Shown here: positions 31,757 to 42,951 of the stretch, piece by piece
Layout: the number at the start of each line of letters is the position of its first letter
Numbering within the stretch: the stretch's first letter is position 1
From: Conchocele bisecta
Lineage: Eukaryota; Mollusca; Bivalvia; Lucinida; Thyasiridae
Direction: 5' to 3'
DNA length: 64,000 bases
NCBI GenBank assembly: GCA_029237695.1
Contig: CM055267.1
Coordinates: forward strand, 4,672,036 to 4,736,035
Notes under the pieces: model-generated
Databases searched by the model: none
Told to the model about the DNA's origin: nothing
Seen by the model: the letters and a program-made list of their open reading frames with translations, nothing else
Made by a program: the position numbers and the translations under genes

Positions 31757-34653
31757 TTTTTAGCTCACCTGAGCAAAGCTCATGTGAGCTATTGTTATGG
31801 CAAAGTGTCCGTCGTCCGTCCGTCAACATTTTCAATCATCTTCTTCTCCCGAACTGCTGAGCCGATATTGGTTAAACTTCACAGGGATGATATATGGGTG
31901 ATGCCATTTCAGATTTGTTAAAATGGAGGTCATCGACAATCCAAGATGGCCACCATGGAAAAGTAGGTCAAATTCTTAAAAAATCTTCTTCTCACGAACC
32001 GCCAGGCCGATTTCGACGATACTTGGTATGAATGATCGATAGTTAGCGCTGTTTCAGATTTGTTCATATGGTGGCCCGTGGGTCAAAAATGGGCATCGCC
32101 CGAGGGGTCAAATAGGGGTCAAATTTTATTTTTAGCCGAATATAGTCATGTAATATATCAAATCGAAGGTATTGACGAGACAATCACTCTGGAACATTTT
32201 TTGTCTAAATCATATGATTACGTCATCCAAGATGGCCACCGATAGTTATTAAATGGTCATTCTTTTACTAAAGATTTCAAACGTCTTTTTCTTGTTAAAT
32301 GCTTTGCCGATATTGGCCAAACTTAACTGTAATGGTCTGTGGTTGAAGCCTGTTCATTTTTGTTAAAATGGAGGTCATCACCAAATCCAAGATGGCCGCC
32401 ATTGAGAAGTAGGTCAAATTCTTAAAAAATCTTCTTCTCACGAACCGCCAGGCCGATTTCGACGATATGGGTATGAATGATCGATAGTTAGCGCTGTTTC
32501 AGATTTGTTCATATGGTGGCCCCATGGGTCAAAAATGGGCGTCGCCCGAGGGGTCAAATAGGGGTAAATTTTATTTTTAACCGAATATAGTCATATAATA
32601 TATCAAATCGAAGGTATTGACGAGACGATCACTCTGGAGAATTTTTTGTCTAAATCAGATGATTACGTCATCCAAGATGGCCACTGATAGTTCAAAAGGT
32701 CATTCTTTTACTAAAGATTTCAAATGTCTTTTTCTTGTGAACTGCTTGGCCGATATTGGCGAAACTTAACTGTAATGGTCTGTGGGTGAAGCCTGTTCAT
32801 TTTTGTTAAAATGGAGGTCATCACCAAATCCAAGATGGCCGCCGTTGAGAAGTAGGTCAAATTGTCAGGCCGATATCGACGAAACTTGGTAAGAATGATT
32901 GATAGTTACCGCTGTTTCAGATTTGTTCATATGGTGGCCCCTGGGTCAAAAATGGGTGTGGCCCGAGGGGTCAAATGGGGGTCAAATTTTATTTTTGACA
33001 GAATATGGCCATATAGTATATCGGATCGAATACATATAGTATATCAGATCGAATGTATCGACGAGACAATCACTCTACAGCATGTTTTGTCTAAATCAGA
33101 TGATTTTGTCATCCAAGATGGCCACATAAAGGTATGTGACCTGGACCTCAGCGAGTGCTCGTAGAATGATGACAGATTGTATTATAAACGCATCTATGAA
33201 ATATTAAGAGATTCTGTAAGTCACATACACAGAGTAGTGTTGACTTTGAAACTGAAAATTATACAGACGACTGACACATGGGACGGAATAGTTACATAAG
33301 TGCATGTTTCTTTGTTTGAGCTGACAATAATTGTACGCCTCAAACATGACAGTGCCACGTTAAGGCTGAATAAGTTTAATTAAAATATTTTGTTTATGAT
33401 TTTGTCTGGCCCGTATCTCAAGGTGACAGCATTATCCAGGCCCAGAAAGTGGTCTTCTAACAACTGAGCGTCATTCATCAGGGAAACTTGACATTTTGTT
33501 GTACAGTATGTAGCAAGGGTTGATGAGAATGCGCTCAGTTTTACATCACTGCTGCCATCTTCGAGTCGTACAGTTATTGTCGTAAACATGTTTTTTTTTA
33601 CATTATCTTTCCGTTGTTTCATTTGGCAACTCCCGCACCTCACAAATTTATCTTGGTCAACGTCAAGTGCGAGTGTTTGGGGAATTTCCCTCATTGTGCA
33701 CAGGTTGAATACAGGATAATCCATCCCGTTGGCTTGGTTTTATAGCAAATGTGTTCAACTTGTTTCTTTGGTACGGCTTGATTGATTTGAATAACATTTG
33801 GCAACAGTGTTTACCTGAACATAATTGACTGTCGCGTATGTACCCAGGTTCCTACGCCCAAGGTCAACATCACAAAATTGCTCTTCGTATTTAGCATTTG
33901 CAAGGCTGCCATGAAGGGATTAGATTCGTTTAACAATGCGACTCTTGTTATCAGCTTGTTATAATTTTAAACTTGAATACAGTATATGTATCTGCACATG
34001 TCAAGTTATTTTTTATGTTCTTCCCACTATATTCTACTGCACCAGTCAATTGTAATTTGTAATCCTCGTCCACTCCAGACCGGGAAACAGCATTTGACTT
34101 TTGTAGATCCCCAATATACGCCCCGCAATGAGGAGACAGAAACATATGTACTCCCCCGCCAAATGTCCCTGTGCCCATATGCCTGACCCGGGGTAGTGGA
34201 TTCCCAGGGTTTAGCCCTGCTATGTCCCAGCCTGGGAGGGGGCAGGATTACAATTTACTAGTGCATAGAGGTACTTGGTTTGACCTTTGGTGACGAGGGA
34301 TGATCATAAAAATCGACAGCTTATGCCATGGCATGAAAACTACACACAATTAAGTCCTGAAAGTAACAGTACACATATAGAACGACAAATTGACAGTAAA
34401 ATGATGACGTTAAAATCATTTTGACCTCACTCCTTAAAAAGGGTCTAGACACCATTTGTAGCACATGTCATGTAAACAAATGTCTACCCTAATAAAGGTA
34501 TAGCAGTAAATCACATGCACATTCGCAATATATGTTACATCAGAAGGTACCAACAAATTCTGTGGATTGTAAGTGAAGAGTCTTTGTGAAATCAAGATGA
34601 CCACTATGGAGGCTTTTAGGTGAGCGATACAGGCCCATTTGGGCCTCTTGTTT
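31757..34653 (+). mobile_element. AGCTCACCTGAGC-family element (Helentron-like), copy 1
   Basis: The 5' end TTTTAGCTCACCTGAGCAAA is followed by GCTCATGTGAGC, a palindromic head. The 3' end is GGTGAGCGATACAGGCCCAT TTGGGCCTCTTGTTT, with a short hairpin just before CTTGTTT. Inside, ~440-bp units (AAATCTTCTTCTCACGAACC, ATTTGTTCATATGGTGGCCC, CCAAGATGGCCACC) repeat three times to 33165. Copy 2 at 54982-56503 shares head, units and tail. A hairpin-ended, TIR-less repeat in a T-rich target suggests Helentron-type rolling-circle elements; this is inference. Confidence 0.65.
33380..33724 (-). CDS. Hypothetical small protein with C-x2-C and OB-like strand pattern
   Basis: A 114-codon frame from ATG 33724. 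It reads MDYPVFNLCTMREIPQTLAL, FVRCGSCQMKQRKDNVKKNM, TTITVRLEDGSSDVKLSAFS and a C-terminal TLRYGPDKII. A CGSC knuckle followed by alternating strands (FTTITVRLEDG / VKLSAF) resembles the zinc-ribbon OB folds of replication protein A-type ssDNA-binding proteins. I do not recognise the exact family. It lies inside the AGCTCACC element between the tandem units and the 3' hairpin, on the opposite strand. It could be an element-encoded RPA-like fragment, a captured exon or chance; base composition is more balanced than the surroundings. Confidence 0.35.
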   Translation of the reverse strand: MDYPVFNLCTMREIPQTLALDVDQDKFVRCGSCQMKQRKDNVKKNMFTTITVRLEDGSSDVKLSAFSSTLATYCTTKCQVSLMNDAQLLEDHFLGLDNAVTLRYGPDKIINKIF

Positions 34654-36079
34654 TGTATTGACATTGCAAATAGTGCAGATTCGCAAGGGGTATAGCAAAT
34701 AGTGCAGATTCGCAATGTAATCCGAGTCTACAGTCTACACTGGTCGCAAAGAGCATATGACACATTTCGCGTGTGCTGTGTAGTTACCGCGAGCTGCTAT
34801 AATAGCCCACAGGCTGCAGTCACGAGTTTACAGCATCGTTAAGTAATTATCAGATTGTCTCAATTAATCGGTCGGTGGGTTCACAAATAATGTGCCGATT
34901 ATTTTATTTCCATTTTCCGTAATTGTTACGTACGCGTATAATTAAATTGTGAACCATGCTATTGTAATGAGCTTGTAAAACAGCAAACATGTCTCGTATT
35001 TAGGTCGCATGTATTGAATAGATTCTTAACTTTGTAATGCCGCTTATGACATTCAAAAAATACACCGCTTAGCGCATTACTCGCATGGATAGCGCTTGTA
35101 CAGAGCTCAAGTTAATGTGCGTAATTTGATCAATTTTGTTATTTCTTCCACACAAATGTCAAGTTGGGAGTCCGTTAGAATCGTCTCATTCTCGTGGCTC
35201 CACATTTTGGGAACCAGAGCTGAACAATACTACCGGGAACAAGTCTATTGTAAACACGGTGTGATTTTGACACCCGCTTGAAACAACAACATTGAAATTG
35301 GGCGCGGTGTATTTCTTGGATGACATCCTGACAGGTGACCTTGTTTTCCGGGGTTATTTTAACGCTGAAATATGGTTTTGGGACTTGAAATGGCGTCTGG
35401 ATTACGGAGTAGAGGGGTTCCGGAATAGAGGGGTAGAAACTAATGTGTTTATATAGCAGAATATTCGGGACGTGGTCGTATGTTCGGTATAGCGCGAATT
35501 CCGGTATAGAGGGGGTTCGGTTTGGAGGGGTTCCACTGTACTACGAAAAGTTATCATGAAAATCACTGATTTGATGATGTTATATTATATTTGGAGAGGA
35601 CTGAATGCAGTGGCCACATTTGATGCTGTGTGGTGGCCTCGCACTGTCTGTGTAAAACATGTAGTAGACCACCAGTCTGTCAATCCACCTCCTGTAACAT
35701 CGTTCTAAATATATGACTAAAACTTGAGTTGACAAGACTCGACAATCAATAAATCGATTAATCAACAACTTAAGTATTTTAATATTATTAATATATTTCA
35801 AAACAAGGTCTGAAAATTAAATAATTTTGACCTATTAAAGGCAGACACTCACTGATTGAGTAAAAATGTTAATATTGAAGAAAACGACATGTTAAAAAAA
35901 GGTAAAAATGTATGTGGTCAACATATTATTACTTTACATTAATATTCTGAGTGTGTGACAAAAGAAACCGTTCAGTCAAATAATACTGGATTATCTGGGT
36001 AAAAAAGTGATGTACCGTATATGATAACAATGATAAATGCTTGTGCAACAACCATATTTAATTCAAATTAGAGCTATCA

Positions 36080-36905
36080 CTTTGACACATGAACAGGTTT
36101 AATATCAGAAAGGGTTTCAAAGGATGGAATTAAAATGTCATGCCCATCTTTGACCTCTAAGTGTGACCTTGACCTTGGACTAGGCACATGGGACGAGACA
36201 AATTGTCTCATTATGGCAAACATTTTTGGCAAATTATTTGAAAATCCATTCATTGGTTTTAATAGAAGATATAGCACAGAAACAAAAATTGACATTTGAC
36301 CTCTGAGAGACCTTGACCTTGGCCATAGACACGTGGGTATTAGAAGCGACACATCATCATGGCAAACATTTGTGGCAAATTATTTCAAAATACATTCATC
36401 CTTTTAGAAGATATAGAGCGAAAACAAAATTTGAACTTTGACCTCAAAGTGACCTTGACCGTAGACACGTGTGTATTGAATGTGACACATCGTCTCATCA
36501 TGGCAAACACTTGTGGTAAATTATTTGAAAATACATTGATTGGTTTAGAAGAGAGTGGAAACAAAATTTGACCTTTGCCCTTAAAGTGACCTTGACCGTA
36601 GACATGTGGGTATTGAACGAGACACATCGTCTCATCATGGCAAGCATTTGTGGCAAACTATTTGAAAATCCATTCATCGATTTAGAAGATACAGAGCAGA
36701 AAGAAAATTTCACTTTTGACCTCTAAGTATCGTCGAGATTGACTGTATTGAATGTGACACATCGTCTCGTAAACATTTCTGGCAAATTTTTTGAAAATTC
36801 ATTTATCAGTTGAAAAGATATAGAGCAGAAAGTAAAGATATAGAGCAGAAAGTGACAAACTGACTCATATGTACTCCCCCTAAGCTTCGTTTGTGGGGGT
36901 ATAAT
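36080..36905 (-). mobile_element. ATACCCCCAC-family element, reverse copy
   Basis: The right end TTTGTGGGGGTATAATT (36888-36905) is the inverted head of the 28892 element. The interior consists of ~125-bp diverged units keyed on GACACATCGTCTCATCATGG CAAACA with TTTGACCT / GTGACCTTGACC. Non-coding, in ZSWIM8 intron 8, ending 45 bases before the last exon's acceptor. Confidence 0.65.
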
Positions 36906-36949
36906 TAATGAATTTGAAGATGACAGTTGTTCATGGCGTATGTTTGCAG

Positions 36950-37175
36950 GTTTATACAGTGTGCCCACCAGCGTATCCACCATATCAGCCCGGCGGACTA
37001 CGAGGAATTTGTGAACACTATCTGTAGTGCGCGGAACGCGTTCTACCTGACCCCAGGGGGCGTTGTCCAGTTCCAAGAGCTACTACAGAGCCTCCGCCGC
37101 TCCAAGTCGTGCCGTAAGGAGCTGTGGCAGCGCATCGTGAACGGCCTCGCCACGCCCGTGAAGGCCTGCTCCTGA
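36950..37175 (+). CDS. ZSWIM8: ZSWIM8 last exon (C-terminus)
   Basis: Acceptor GTTTGCAG at 36949. AT+G gives Met, then FIQCAHQRIHHISPADYEEF, VNTICSARNAFYLTPGGVVQ, FQELLQSLRRSKSCRKELWQ and RIVNGLATPVKACS, stop TGA 37173-37175. The IHH(I/L)(S/T)PADY, SAR.AF.LTP.G..QF and LWQR strings match the vertebrate C-terminus closely. Ends at the same place as the vertebrate protein within a few residues. Single stop, no sign of decay: the gene looks functional. Confidence 0.95.
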
Positions 37176-37275
37176 CCACAGCCCTCTCTAGTCCGTGTTG
37201 TAACCAATTCCAGTCAGTAGTCTCGACATTCTCCACGCTATTATCCAGCCTTCTGATCATGTACTCAAATGATCC

Positions 37276-37281
37276 AATAAA
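37276..37281 (+). promoter_or_regulatory. Poly(A) signal of ZSWIM8
   Basis: AATAAA about 100 bases after the stop codon, in GATCCAATAAAACTGG. Implies a short 3' UTR (~120 bases) unless distal signals are used. Confidence 0.7.
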
Positions 37282-37296
37282 ACTGGGCATATACTT

Positions 37297-37385
37297 GCTC
37301 AAAGCCTCTGTTAGCTTAACACACTGTTAAATCCTTAACACTGTTGAGTTAACAATGTGTTAAGCTAACAGCGGTTTTGAGTAAC
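37297..37385. other. Hairpin at the ZSWIM8 cleavage region
   Basis: GCTCAAAGCCTCTGTTAGCT (from 37297) through TTAACACACTGTTAA pairs with TTAACAATGTGTTAAGCTAA CAGCGGTTTTGAGT (to 37382) over ~33 bases with few mismatches. It starts 16 bases after AATAAA, where cleavage is expected. Could be a small MITE. Confidence 0.7.
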
Positions 37386-37424
37386 TCGACCCTGGCTGCC
37401 ATTGAGCATGAAATTTCAAATCTC

Positions 37425-37575
37425 TTACACAATATGAGCCAGTTTGATTGATTGAAATGTCTTACTCAGTATCAGCCAGTTTGATTGGTTGAAATGTCAT
37501 GCTCAGTATCAGCCAGTTTGATTGGTTGAAATGTCTTGCTCAGTATCAGCCAGTTTAATTGGTTGAGGCAGACCT
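37425..37575 (+). repeat. ~37-bp tandem repeat, four copies
   Basis: ATCAGCCAGTTTGATTGGTT GAAATGTCTTGCTCAGT repeats from about 37433 to 37565 with small variants. Non-coding, downstream of ZSWIM8. Confidence 0.75.
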
Positions 37576-37987
37576 CTGCGCAGGTTCAGAAAATCAAAGT
37601 GATCGATAGCGTGTAAAAGTTTTGAAAACATGATCTCAATGTTTTACAAACACATGGCCAGGTTTTGTGTCTGTGTTTGATTGCACGGAAGTTGCACAGG
37701 ATCGTAGTGTTTCCTATTTTTGTCTTCTTTAAACAAAATATTTTCAATTGAGTTGAGTTACTACTTGTACATATTATATTCTGATCAACTTAGAATTATT
37801 TTGTTTGGAGATTACTGATTTTCTACATGTTTGGAAAAAAACAGAAATAGTAAAAACGTTCTTTGGTAGCTGTGCCAGTGAGAGAGTAGATGTATTTATT
37901 ATTAGCCAATATAGATAGTAACCATTGGGACAATGGCAGATATAGAACGGTATCCATTCTCCATTTTAACTCTGTACCATGTACCAG

Positions 37988-38330
37988 GGCTCCAGATAAG
38001 GAATTAGTAATTGAGTATTGTGACTCCATCATTTCTGAAGCAATTGGGTATTTCATTATTTTAATTGGGTAAAATAAAATCACACTACTGTTTACACATC
38101 AACAGACAGCAATTATTGAATAGTTTGCTTCGAAATGAAAACATGTTTTCGCATTTCATTAGAATTGTCTCCTTGGAGAATTCTAAAAAATAAGAAAAAT
38201 ATGCTATATTTGTGGTCTGTTTATTTTTTTCTGCAGCATGGTCAAGGTACCACAAATTTTTTTATTGCTTTTTGATACTCGCTACTTCTGATTTCAATTG
38301 GGTTTTTGGAAATTTTAATCTTGAGCTCTG
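37988..38330 (-). mobile_element. MITE with TIR CAGGGCTCCAGATAAG, second copy
   Basis: Reverse-complement copy of 11635-12013, beginning CAGGGCTCCAGATAAGG. The right end is shortened (GAGCTCTGC at ~38325). Non-coding. Confidence 0.75.
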
Positions 38331-38457
38331 CATGTACGTTCCAATTTGTGACGATAATTGCCCGGACAATACATTTGCCAGTAGAAGATTCACACATGTC
38401 GGGTAACGATCTTTGTATTGGTTGAATTCCTACTTACTGATCGTATCAAGCATTAAC

Positions 38458-38703
38458 CAGGGGCCTGTTTCAACTAAACTTTGTACGACTAAGATTTTCG
38501 TAAGTGCAAAATTAGTATCGTCGGGAAATTTTAATTGATGGATTTACATTTATTGAGCATAGGCTGCATATGCAGCATATGCTCAATAAATGTAAATCCA
38601 ATAACTGTTTACAAGATAACATTGTTAATGTGAAATTTACAGACTATCATAATTGTGCACTTACGAACATTTGTCGTACGACGTTTAGTGAAACGGGTCC
38701 CTG
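38458..38703. mobile_element. Palindromic MITE (GGGGCCTGTTTCACTAAAC family), copy 1
   Basis: Nearly a complete palindrome: CAGGGGCCTGTTTCAACTAA opposes TTTAGTGAAACGGGTCCCTG, with a central TTTACATTTATTGAGCATAG inverted repeat. Related copies at 41421-41656 and 50591-50813. Confidence 0.75.
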
Positions 38704-39289
38704 ATATGAATATCTGGGGTACAACGAATTGTTTCATTGGTCGAATGGCGTCACATGACGTTACCGAATGTCGATGTAATGACACAACGTAAATGTCATT
38801 TTGCCCATTATGTAGCATAATCGTTGCAAATAGAATATCGTAGAATCTGGCTCGGCTCGGAAACGATTGGATGTTCTCGGTGAGCCTCGGAATTCCTACG
38901 TGTTTCCTAGCCTTGCCTGATAAACTTGATATGAAAAGACATGAGTTAGATTTCCCTGACACCCGAGCTGCTGCGAGTTGTGTGATTGGTAATGGGTCAC
39001 AGACTGCCGGTATCTATCAATACACAGCTGCACTGCACGATACCATTGTCCTGTCGTGGGCTTCAGAGCAGCAATGCTTGGGTCAGTGGCAGAACAAACG
39101 GCCTCGGGACATCTGTGACGGGTGTAGATCCTGATTGTCCAACAGTGGCATCGTGATCCAGTCTGATAGCAGGCTGGTACAATGATGCTTGACCACCAGA
39201 ATGGGCTGATCTGGGTCTACACTGGTCACAAACATCAGAAAGTCGTTTTCGTCCACTTGTATCTGGTTAGCCATTTCATCCATCTGTGT

Positions 39290-41225
39290 CAGTAGCCTAT
39301 TTCACCAAAATTGCAAAGTATACGTATCTTGCTAAGTACACTTTGAGGGAGAAATTTTAAAAATAGGATCAATTAATTTTTTAGCCAGAAAAAAACCCAG
39401 GCTATTGGATTGCGAAAGCCGGGCGGGCGGGCGCGCGGGCCGGGCGGAGGCGCGCGGGCGGTGGGCGGGCGGGCGGCGTCCACAATCAATGTTAAATTTT
39501 CGTGTTTTCGTCCATTTGTTACTGTACTCACATAGGACCGACCAACAAACTTTCACAGCTTCATAACCAAGGGGTGCCCACCACATATCACTATTCAACA
39601 TGTTGCCTTTTTATGAACTTAACCCATTTTTTCAGCGCAGTCCACTTAGCCATTTTCAATGTTAACTTTTCGCGCTTACAATGTTAAGTTTTCGTGTTTA
39701 AGTCCATTTCTTTGGTACTGTACCACCTAGGACCACCAAACTTTCACAGCTTCATAACCAAGGGGTGCCCACCACATACAACTATCCGACATGTGACCAT
39801 TTTTAGCCAGGTTTTTTTAAAAAAAATCCAGGCTATTGAATTGGCGAAAGCCGGGCGGGCGGGCGCGGGGGGAGGGCGGGCGGGCGGGCGGCGGGCGGGC
39901 GGGCGGCGTCCACAATCAATGTTAAGTTTTCGTGTTTGAGTCCATTTCTTTGTTGTTACTGTACCACCTAGGACCACCAAACTTTCACAGCTTCATAATC
40001 AAGGGGTGCCCACCACATATCACTATCCAACATGTGACTTTTTTTTTCTAACTGACCCATTTTTTCCGCGCAGTCGACTTAGCCATTTTCAATGTTAAGT
40101 TTTCGCGTTTACAATGTTAAGTTTTCGTGTTTAAGTCCATTTCTTTGGTACTGTACCACCTACGACCACCAAACTTTCACAGCTTCATAATCAAGGGGTG
40201 CCAACCACATATCACTATCCAACATGTTACTTTTTTTTTAACTTGACCCATTTTTTCCGCGCAATCGACTTAGCCATTTTCAATGTTAAGTTTTCGCGTT
40301 TACAATGTTAAGTTTTCGTGTTTAAGTCCATTTCTTTGGTACTGTACCACCTAGGACCACCAAACTTTCACAGCTTCATAACCAAGGGGTGCCTACCACA
40401 TACAACTATCCAACATGTGACCATTTTTTTACCTTCACCTATTATTTCTACGTAATTGACTTAGCCATTTTCAACGTTAACTTTTTAACGTACGTCTGGT
40501 TAAAGTTTTTTGGTTAAAACTTTTTTGTTATACTATATCTCTGCAACTGCTTCGCCCATTACTTTGAAACTTCACATGGGTGTTTATCATCATCCATATT
40601 TTCATTCTAACCCCCAACCGTGCGGCCCCTGTGCCCAATGTCAAGGTCAAATTACTTTGAATTTCTTTGTTAAAGTTTTTTCGTGTACTATATCTCTGCA
40701 ACTGCTTCACCCATTACCTTGATACTTCACATGGGTGTTTATCATCATTGTCGCACCCGCTTGCGGAAAGCGCGATATCATCGGCATTTTGGCATACGTC
40801 CGTCCGTACGTCCGTGTGTCCGGTTAAAGTTTTTTCGTTAAAGTTTTTCCATCTACTATATCTATTTTTTTAGTGTCCATGCCTCGCCCCAAGGCGCGAC
40901 ATGCAGGCCACGGCCATCTAGTCTACAAAAGTGGGTACAATTATGTTATCCAAGTGTGTATGCTTGGAAAAAACCTGGCCTTCGTGGCTTTGGCTCGTTT
41001 CTTGTATTATTCTGAATTTCTGAATTTATTACATTATCACAGCCATTTTGGCTGTGATAATGTAATACATTCAGTATAATAATTCTGCATACTTTTAATC
41101 ATCAAATATATGCAGTCGTTAGTTATATGTGAAATAATGCTTTTCGGGAAAAATAAATGATTACTCCCTCAAAGTACACTTTGCTAGATAAGTATGCTTT
41201 GCAATTTTGGTGAAATCGGCTACTG
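39290..41225. mobile_element. 1.94-kb non-autonomous DNA element with ~60-bp TIRs
   Basis: CAGTAGCCTATTTCACCAAA ATTGCAAAG at 39290 is inverted at 41163-41225 (ending AAATCGGCTACTG). The interior holds about five ~192-bp units keyed on CCACCAAACTTTCACAGCTT (39541, 39733, 39973, 40167, 40358), two GGGC-rich tracts, and repeats of the CTATATCTCTGCAACTGCTT type. No gene. Confidence 0.7.
41028..41066. other. Perfect 18-bp palindrome hairpin
   Basis: ATTACATTATCACAGCCA and its exact reverse complement with a 3-base loop, inside the 39290-41225 element. Confidence 0.8.
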
Positions 41226-41420
41226 GCATGGATTGTTCCATGTGTTCGGACTTGCATAATCGGAATAGGGTTATATGTAAATAGACAAATGTGTACAAGC
41301 AGTGCAGATCATGAGATGGCTAGTTACCCTCACAGTGAGCCGATTCCTCATGATCTGCTCTGTCAACATGGCACCATGGTGTATAGTGCGGACAGACTGA
41401 AATAGTATGACTGGATGAAT

Positions 41421-41656
41421 GGGGGCCGTTTCACTAAACGTCGTACGACTAAAATGTTCGTAAGTGCACAATTATGATAGTTTGTAAATTCCACATTAAC
41501 AATGTTTTCTTGTAAACAATTATTGGATTTACATTTATTGAGTATAGGCAGCCTATGCTCAAGAAATGTAAATCCATCAATTGAAATTTACACACGATCC
41601 TACATTTGCATTTACAAACATTTTAGTCGTACGAAGTTTAGTGAAACAGGTCCCTG
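41421..41656. mobile_element. Palindromic MITE, copy 2
   Basis: GGGGGCCGTTTCACTAAACG to TTTAGTGAAACAGGTCCCTG with a central TTTACATTTATTGAG palindrome. Same family as 38458-38703. Confidence 0.75.
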
Positions 41657-42378
41657 ATGTGTCGACGATCAATCAATCGGAAAATCATCCAATTTGTGTC
41701 AAAGTTAGTTACAGTTACATATTCACTCGTCGGTGTTTAGACAATCATTGTGAAACATGGAACTTGCTTCCCTTTATACTAACGGTGAGTGCTGACTTTG
41801 GGCTTGTAGGATCTGCTTTGTTATATATAATTGAAGATAAAAAATGAACAAAGCTTGACTTTTGTGGGTAAGACGCTCGCCGGCGATGGCCTTGTTATAG
41901 ATATGGAGAGAGATGTCCCGTGTTTCAAAATAATTGTCCATTAACTTTATGTATATATTCCATGCATTTATGACATTCATTTTATGACTGTCTTGGAAGT
42001 TGATGGGTTGCATGTAATCAGTACACCGGAGTAGTTACTGTGTATACCGGTAACTTAACCCAGCAATAAATGATGAATGCTGGAGCGGGATATATAGGAG
42101 GCTGTATTGGAGCTTATGGGAATTGTGATCAGTGTAGCTCCTAATCCAATAGCACACTCCTGTAGCCTGACAGCGATCTACAGAACCCATACACCACATT
42201 TCTCCAGTCACAGCCACGTCATACTTCTGACAAGCAATATAGATTGTTATCTGGTTACAGGAGTGTGCTATTTGATCTTTATCTACACTAGTCACAAATC
42301 CCATAAGCCCCATTTCTCCAATGACAGCCACATGTCGGGAGGATCTAGGGTGGCTGACTGCCCTCATCTAGTTTCACT

Positions 42379-42457
42379 CATAGTGAGTGACAAATCTGTT
42401 TCAGAGTTGGATGCGAGAACCAGTGTCAACTCTGAAACGGATTTGTCACTCACTATG
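42379..42457. other. Near-perfect 31-bp stem hairpin
   Basis: CATAGTGAGTGACAAATCTG TTTCAGAGTTG pairs with CAACTCTGAAACGGATTTGT CACTCACTATG, one mismatch, 17-base loop. The total of 79 bases is in the size range of a microRNA precursor, but it could equally be a tiny MITE. Confidence 0.8.
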
Positions 42458-42951
42458 ACAGAGGCAGTTTGTGACCAGTCTGGACACGGTCTACAGTGTT
42501 CTCTGTTTTGCTGAGAGAAACAATAGCAGCAATGTTGTGCCCTCCGATCCAAGGGGACAATTTCAGTTGTGGCACTCGTGTCATAGGTGGGAGCAAACCG
42601 CCGGCCTGATTGTAGCCCGGTTAGGTTACATTCCCCTCCCTGCTGCGTGCTAGATATAGTTGAAGTCTGCTCAGTCTGCATTATCTCTCCTTATCAGTTC
42701 TGCCACAGATTGCTGCTGGCAATAAAGACTGCAGGTTCGTCTGGTGTTACTTTTTGCGTTAACAGTGTAATGTCCATTTTCCCCACCCCGGGATGACATT
42801 TCTTTCTACATGTATATTGTTTCCCCCAAGATAAAACTTTCAAAAACAATATTTTTAATAATACTTGAAAATTATATATTAATCATAAAAATGTTCAATG
42901 GTATTCCAAAAAAAAAATATTTCAAGTTTAACATTTTGGTTGAATATTGTT

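Larger units (their letters stand above)
31287..35538. mobile_element. Pogo/Tigger-like TIR element with nested insertion
   Basis: CAGTGGAACCCCTCTAAACC at 31287 is inverted at 35519-35538 (ends GGAGGGGTTCCACTG), each flanked by TA (31285-31286 and 35539-35540). TA duplication with CAGTGGAACC-type termini is typical of pogo-like mariner relatives. No transposase is readable. The AGCTCACC element (31757-34653) is inserted inside, so the original element was ~1.35 kb and non-autonomous. Confidence 0.75.

Noticed and set aside
42107..42514. 135-codon + strand frame
   Set aside because: Built from SINE-like fragments and one arm of the 42379-42457 hairpin.
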